Assembly (NCBI GenBank): GCA_002337925.1
Contig: DDHB01000074.1
Coordinates: 50,175-58,775 of the forward strand
Origin: Sporomusaceae bacterium UBA1887
GTDB lineage: Bacteria > Bacillota > Negativicutes > Sporomusales > DSM-15969
Direction: 5' to 3'
DNA length: 8,601 nt
The notes under the pieces are model-generated. The model had not been told where the DNA came from, made no database searches, and saw only the letters and a program-made list of their open reading frames with translations. Positions 6,474-8,601 of this stretch are shown here, one piece after another (positions within the stretch are counted from its first letter, which is position 1; each line of letters starts with the position of its first letter). A program made the translations under genes and the position numbers.

Positions 6474-7079
6474 ATGATGGCAGAAATATCCGCATGGGTT
6501 AAGAGTATTGTTATGGTCGTTTTATTTGCGACATTTTTAGAGTTTTTGCTTCCTGCCAGCAGTATGCAGCGATTCGTACGGGTCATTATGGGATTATTCA
6601 TTATGTTGTCTATACTTAATCCCCTAATCAATGTCTTGCACAGTCAGATATTGCCCGAGCCGGTTGCCGTATTTGGTAATCCCGCAACAAGGGCTTCTGA
6701 AATTGAACGGGCTTCCCAGGAGGCAGCAAAAGGACGCAGTCAATTGACGCATGAAATGTACAGAAAAGACCTAGCTAAACAAATTCGCGCACTGGTGATG
6801 GCTGTCGAAGGTGTTGCAGAAGTAAGGGTTGCGGTTGAAACCAATGATGAAGAAGGCAGTAAAAACATCGGCGCCATCAAGAAAATTGTTCTATATGTTC
6901 AGCCAGGCTTAACAAGTACAAATAGTAAAATAAAAAAAGTTTCGATAGATACAACAAATACAGCTGCTGCTGATAATCGCCCGGAGCTATCCGCTGCCAC
7001 GCGAGATAAGATTCAAAGAGTAATAACGGAACTTTATCCGATTCGTGAAGATCAGTTGACGATACAACGCTTAAATTAA
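6474..7079 (+). CDS. spoIIIAF: Stage III sporulation protein AF
   Basis: Membrane-anchored ring-building-motif protein of the SpoIIIA channel. The 201 residues are close to B. subtilis SpoIIIAF. Two N-terminal membrane helices lie at about 8-27 and 34-56, joined by the family motif LLPASSMQRFVRVIMG (25-40). The soluble domain (about 95-200) ends in a strand-rich block, ITELYPIREDQLTIQRLN, which fits a ring-building fold. A charged helix at about 75-110 precedes it. Two ATG codons in tandem (6474 and 6477) both fit AAGGCGGG (6458-6465) and differ by one methionine. A sigma-E-like site lies inside the gene at 6928-6955 (listed separately). spoIIIAG follows after 13 bases. Confidence 0.95.
   Translation: MMAEISAWVKSIVMVVLFATFLEFLLPASSMQRFVRVIMGLFIMLSILNPLINVLHSQILPEPVAVFGNPATRASEIERASQEAAKGRSQLTHEMYRKDLAKQIRALVMAVEGVAEVRVAVETNDEEGSKNIGAIKKIVLYVQPGLTSTNSKIKKVSIDTTNTAAADNRPELSAATRDKIQRVITELYPIREDQLTIQRLN
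6928..6955 (+). promoter_or_regulatory. Possible internal sigma-E promoter inside spoIIIAF
   Basis: AAATAAA (6928-6934), 13 bases, then GATACAAC (6948-6955). The first element fits six of seven positions of K-M-ATA-W-W, and the second keeps ATACA of CATACAnT. An internal sigma-E promoter in spoIIIAF that drives spoIIIAG and spoIIIAH is known in B. subtilis, so the place is right. The region is rich in A, however, and a chance match is quite possible. Confidence 0.28.
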
Positions 7080-7092
7080 GGAGGAAGATAAG

Positions 7093-7698
7093 ATGAATGC
7101 TATGGGGGAGTGGGCAGCAAAAGCCAAGCGGTTATGGCCTTCTCAATTAATACGGGATGGCGTAATCAATATGCGCTTAATTGTGATTGGTTTATTGGGA
7201 GTGGGCCTGCTTGTTGCCGGAGGAATATTTGATCAACAAGCACCAAAAGGAACTAGTGAAATTGCGAAAGAGGTTAAACCGCCTGCAGCTACGGTTAATC
7301 GAAGTTACGAAGATATATTAGAGGCTAAGCTAGCCAATATTTTATCGCAGGTAAAGGGAGCCGGTTCTGTTGTCATCAGCATTACCCTGGAGAACACAGG
7401 TACGCAGGAGCATGCTAAAAATACAATCAAAGAAAATAAAGTTATTCAGGAAAAAGATACAAGTGGCGGATTGCGCACAACTACTGAAAGTAAAGAAAGT
7501 GAACAAATATTAATGAGCAGGGAAAACAGTGCTGATCATCCTGTTATGGTCAAAGAAACAAAGCCGGCAATTAAAGGCATATTAGTAATTGCTGACGGCG
7601 CGCATGATTCAATTGTGAAAGCTAATCTTACGAAAGCAGTAGAAGCGGGTATGGGAGTGGCTCCCTATAAAATAACAGTACTTCCACAAAGAAAGTGA
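7093..7698 (+). CDS. spoIIIAG: Stage III sporulation protein AG
   Basis: Forms the large ring of the SpoIIIA channel in the space between mother cell and forespore. The 201 residues are of family size. A cytoplasmic N-terminus (1-27) is followed by one membrane helix (about 28-46) and a linker. A split ring-building motif comes next: first part about 73-100 (YEDILEAKLANILSQVKGAG then VVISITLE), last part about 157-199 (KPAIKGILVIADGA to ITVLPQRK). The insert between them (about 101-156), rich in K, E, T and S, corresponds to the beta-triangle insertion known from the B. subtilis ring structure. The ATG follows AAGGAGG (7078-7084), which overlaps the spoIIIAF stop, by 8 bases. An ATG three codons later is possible but less well spaced. 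Confidence 0.96.
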   Translation: MNAMGEWAAKAKRLWPSQLIRDGVINMRLIVIGLLGVGLLVAGGIFDQQAPKGTSEIAKEVKPPAATVNRSYEDILEAKLANILSQVKGAGSVVISITLENTGTQEHAKNTIKENKVIQEKDTSGGLRTTTESKESEQILMSRENSADHPVMVKETKPAIKGILVIADGAHDSIVKANLTKAVEAGMGVAPYKITVLPQRK

Positions 7699-7700
7699 GG
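7695..7700 (+). promoter_or_regulatory. Ribosome binding site deciding the spoIIIAH start
   Basis: GTGAGG, overlapping the spoIIIAG stop codon, lies 9 bases before ATG 7710 but only 3 bases before TTG 7704. This favours the ATG and a 177-residue protein. Confidence 0.65.
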
Positions 7701-7709
7701 TAATTGCTA

Positions 7710-8243
7710 ATGATTTTATCACTAAAAAAAGCAAACAGAAAAACTGCACTTTGGGTTGTTGGAATCGTTGTTTTTACTCTAGCGGCAATAGTCTCCTTGC
7801 AAAATCTTAGTGCTGATAAACAAGCGAAAGTAGATCGTTCAAACGCTATGCAGGTAACAAAACAAGTTGTAGCAGACAACGCATTACAAGTCAGTGCACC
7901 TGATTTTTTTACAGAATACCGCCTGGAAAGAGATAAGGTTCGCAGTGAACGCTCCGATCTCATACGAGACATTCTTAAAAATGCCAAAACGGATGATATG
8001 AGGCAGAAAGCACAAGAATCAGTATTAAAAATGGCATTAGACAAACAACGGGAATCAGAGATGGAGAATTTGATTAAGGCACGCGGTTTTAGTGATGCTC
8101 TTGTCTTTGTTAGAGAAAACTCGGTCAGCGCGGTAGTAAAGACTTCTACGCTTTCACGGGAAGAAGTGATTCAAGTTGCGGATGCCATTAGCCGGGTTAC
8201 TGGGGTTAAGGCGGAGGATATTACCATTAGTGCAAAACCCTAA
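7710..8243 (+). CDS. spoIIIAH: Stage III sporulation protein AH
   Basis: Bitopic mother-cell protein whose extracellular domain binds forespore SpoIIQ and so joins the two halves of the channel across the intermembrane space. It has 177 residues, with one membrane helix at about 12-30. The YscJ/FliF-like ring-building domain begins at DFFTEYRLERDKVRSERSDL (65-84) and ends VTGVKAEDITISAKP (163-177). The linker between helix and domain (about 31-64) is short and not acidic, whereas B. subtilis SpoIIIAH (218 residues) has a long acidic, threonine- and lysine-rich linker. I chose the ATG at 7710 because GTGAGG (7695-7700) is 9 bases upstream; the in-frame TTG at 7704 is only 3 bases from it. Last gene of the operon; SpoIIQ is not encoded in this window. 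Confidence 0.96.
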   Translation: MILSLKKANRKTALWVVGIVVFTLAAIVSLQNLSADKQAKVDRSNAMQVTKQVVADNALQVSAPDFFTEYRLERDKVRSERSDLIRDILKNAKTDDMRQKAQESVLKMALDKQRESEMENLIKARGFSDALVFVRENSVSAVVKTSTLSREEVIQVADAISRVTGVKAEDITISAKP

Positions 8244-8252
8244 AGCTGCAAA

Positions 8253-8280
8253 ATGGCTGCCAACTATGCCGTAAGTTTTT
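8253..8280 (+). terminator. Weak candidate terminator after spoIIIAH
   Basis: ATGGC (8253-8257) can pair with GCCGT (8268-8272) around a 10-base loop, including one U-G pair, and TTTTT (8276-8280) follows three bases later. The stem is short, so termination here is uncertain. No better terminator is visible between spoIIIAH and the next gene. Confidence 0.22.
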
Positions 8281-8323
8281 ATAGGTGCTTTGTTTTTAAT
8301 AGGCGCGGATAGGCAATACTAGG
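8281..8323 (+). repeat. Short ATAGG repeats at about 10-base spacing
   Basis: ATAGG occurs at 8281, 8299 and 8309, and CTAGG at 8319, so the last three starts are 10 bases apart and would face the same side of the helix. The copies lie 27 bases or more upstream of the -35 of the next promoter. This could be a protein-binding array or chance. Confidence 0.25.
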
Positions 8324-8349
8324 AATATTAGCGATTGTATGCCTCAAAA

Positions 8350-8378
8350 TTGTAAAAATGGAAGAAGTTTGGTATACT
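8350..8378 (+). promoter_or_regulatory. Sigma-A promoter with extended -10 for the Asp23-family gene
   Basis: TTGTAA (8350-8355) and TATACT (8373-8378) are separated by the ideal 17 bases, and TGG directly before the -10 makes an extended -10 (TGnTATACT). Transcription should start near 8384-8386, giving a leader of about 60 bases. It makes expression of the downstream gene independent of the sporulation-specific spoIIIA operon. Confidence 0.75.
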
Positions 8379-8429
8379 GGAAGAGTTATAAACTGCTAGT
8401 AACAGTAATATATTGTGCCATAGAAAGCC

Positions 8430-8438
8430 AAAGGGGGG
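8430..8438 (+). promoter_or_regulatory. Ribosome binding site deciding a TTG start
   Basis: AAAGGGGGG lies 6 bases before the TTG at 8445. Another in-frame TTG at 8439 touches the site and is too close. No ATG or GTG is available in this frame near the site. Confidence 0.65.
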
Positions 8439-8444
8439 TTGATT

Positions 8445-8601
8445 TTGGAGAAACGCGAGCGCATTGAACGCACAGAACATAATGATGTAGGCTCAATCCG
8501 GATAGCAGATGAAGTTGTTGGTATTGTTGCCGGCTTAGCAGCAACCGAAGTAACCGGTGTAGCAGGTATGAGCGCCGGCCTGGTAGGCGGCATAGCAGAA
8601 G
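8445..8601 (+). CDS. Asp23/Gls24-family protein (YqhY-like), 3' end outside window
   Basis: First 52 residues of a small cytoplasmic protein of the Asp23/Gls24 (DUF322) family. The segment GSIRIADEVVGIVAGLAATE followed by VTGVAGMS and the glycine-rich GLVGGIAEG is the N-terminal part of the family domain. Members are linked to envelope stress or homeostasis; in B. subtilis YqhY is tied to control of acetyl-CoA carboxylase and lies between accBC and nusB. The start is TTG at 8445, preceded by a strong purine-rich site. Residues 1-13 are charged (MEKRERIERTEHN). It has its own sigma-A promoter 67 bases upstream of the start codon. Which genes follow (nusB would be expected) cannot be seen. Confidence 0.88.
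   Translation, partial: MEKRERIERTEHNDVGSIRIADEVVGIVAGLAATEVTGVAGMSAGLVGGIAE

Noticed and set aside
7628..8044. 138-residue open frame on the - strand opposite spoIIIAG/spoIIIAH
   Set aside because: It is antisense to two well-supported genes, has low-complexity composition and no recognisable domain.
1..8601. Mobile elements, CRISPR arrays, tRNA or rRNA genes, riboswitches
   Set aside because: No transposase, integrase, regular repeat-spacer pattern, cloverleaf or recognised aptamer was seen. The window is a standard chromosomal core locus.

Overview
The window is a vegetative-to-sporulation gene neighbourhood from an endospore-forming member of the Bacillota. All convincing genes lie on the + strand. 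The decisive evidence is a complete eight-gene spoIIIA operon (3164-8243) preceded by the order Xaa-Pro peptidase - efp, which is the order around spoIIIA in Bacillus (yqhT-efp-spoIIIA). The CD1247-type zinc-ribbon gene between efp and spoIIIAA, and the lack of accB/accC after spoIIIAH, fit Clostridia or spore-forming Negativicutes (for example Sporomusaceae) better than Bacillus. This placement is an inference from gene content and general sequence feel; no search was run.

Layout. 1-686: the C-terminal part of a class B penicillin-binding protein, cut by the window edge. 687-854: a gene-free gap with a good inverted repeat. 855-2495: an M24-family Xaa-Pro peptidase and elongation factor P, 15 bases apart and probably co-transcribed. 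2583-3047: a small acidic protein with two CPxC knuckles, closed by a strong rho-independent terminator (3070-3110). 3114-3144: a candidate sigma-E promoter. 3164-8243: spoIIIAA, AB, AC, AD, AE, AF, AG and AH, tightly packed (one overlap, otherwise gaps of about 10-20 bases) and each with its own ribosome binding site. 8244-8444: a gap with a weak hairpin, spaced ATAGG repeats and a very good sigma-A promoter with an extended -10. 8445-8601: the start of an Asp23/Gls24-family gene (YqhY position in Bacillus), cut by the window end.

How the genes work together. The spoIIIA products build the mother-cell half of the SpoIIIA-SpoIIQ channel ('feeding tube') across the two membranes around the engulfed forespore. 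SpoIIIAA is the ATPase. AB, AC, AD and AE are membrane platform or export-type components. AF, AG and AH carry ring-building domains, and AH meets forespore SpoIIQ. The flanking genes serve growth: wall synthesis, peptide turnover, translation of polyproline stretches and envelope homeostasis. I found no undescribed system. The points worth checking are regulatory (a second sigma-E-like site inside spoIIIAF and the 762-788 inverted repeat) and architectural (a short SpoIIIAH without the long acidic linker, the missing accBC, and the unexplained zinc-ribbon gene).
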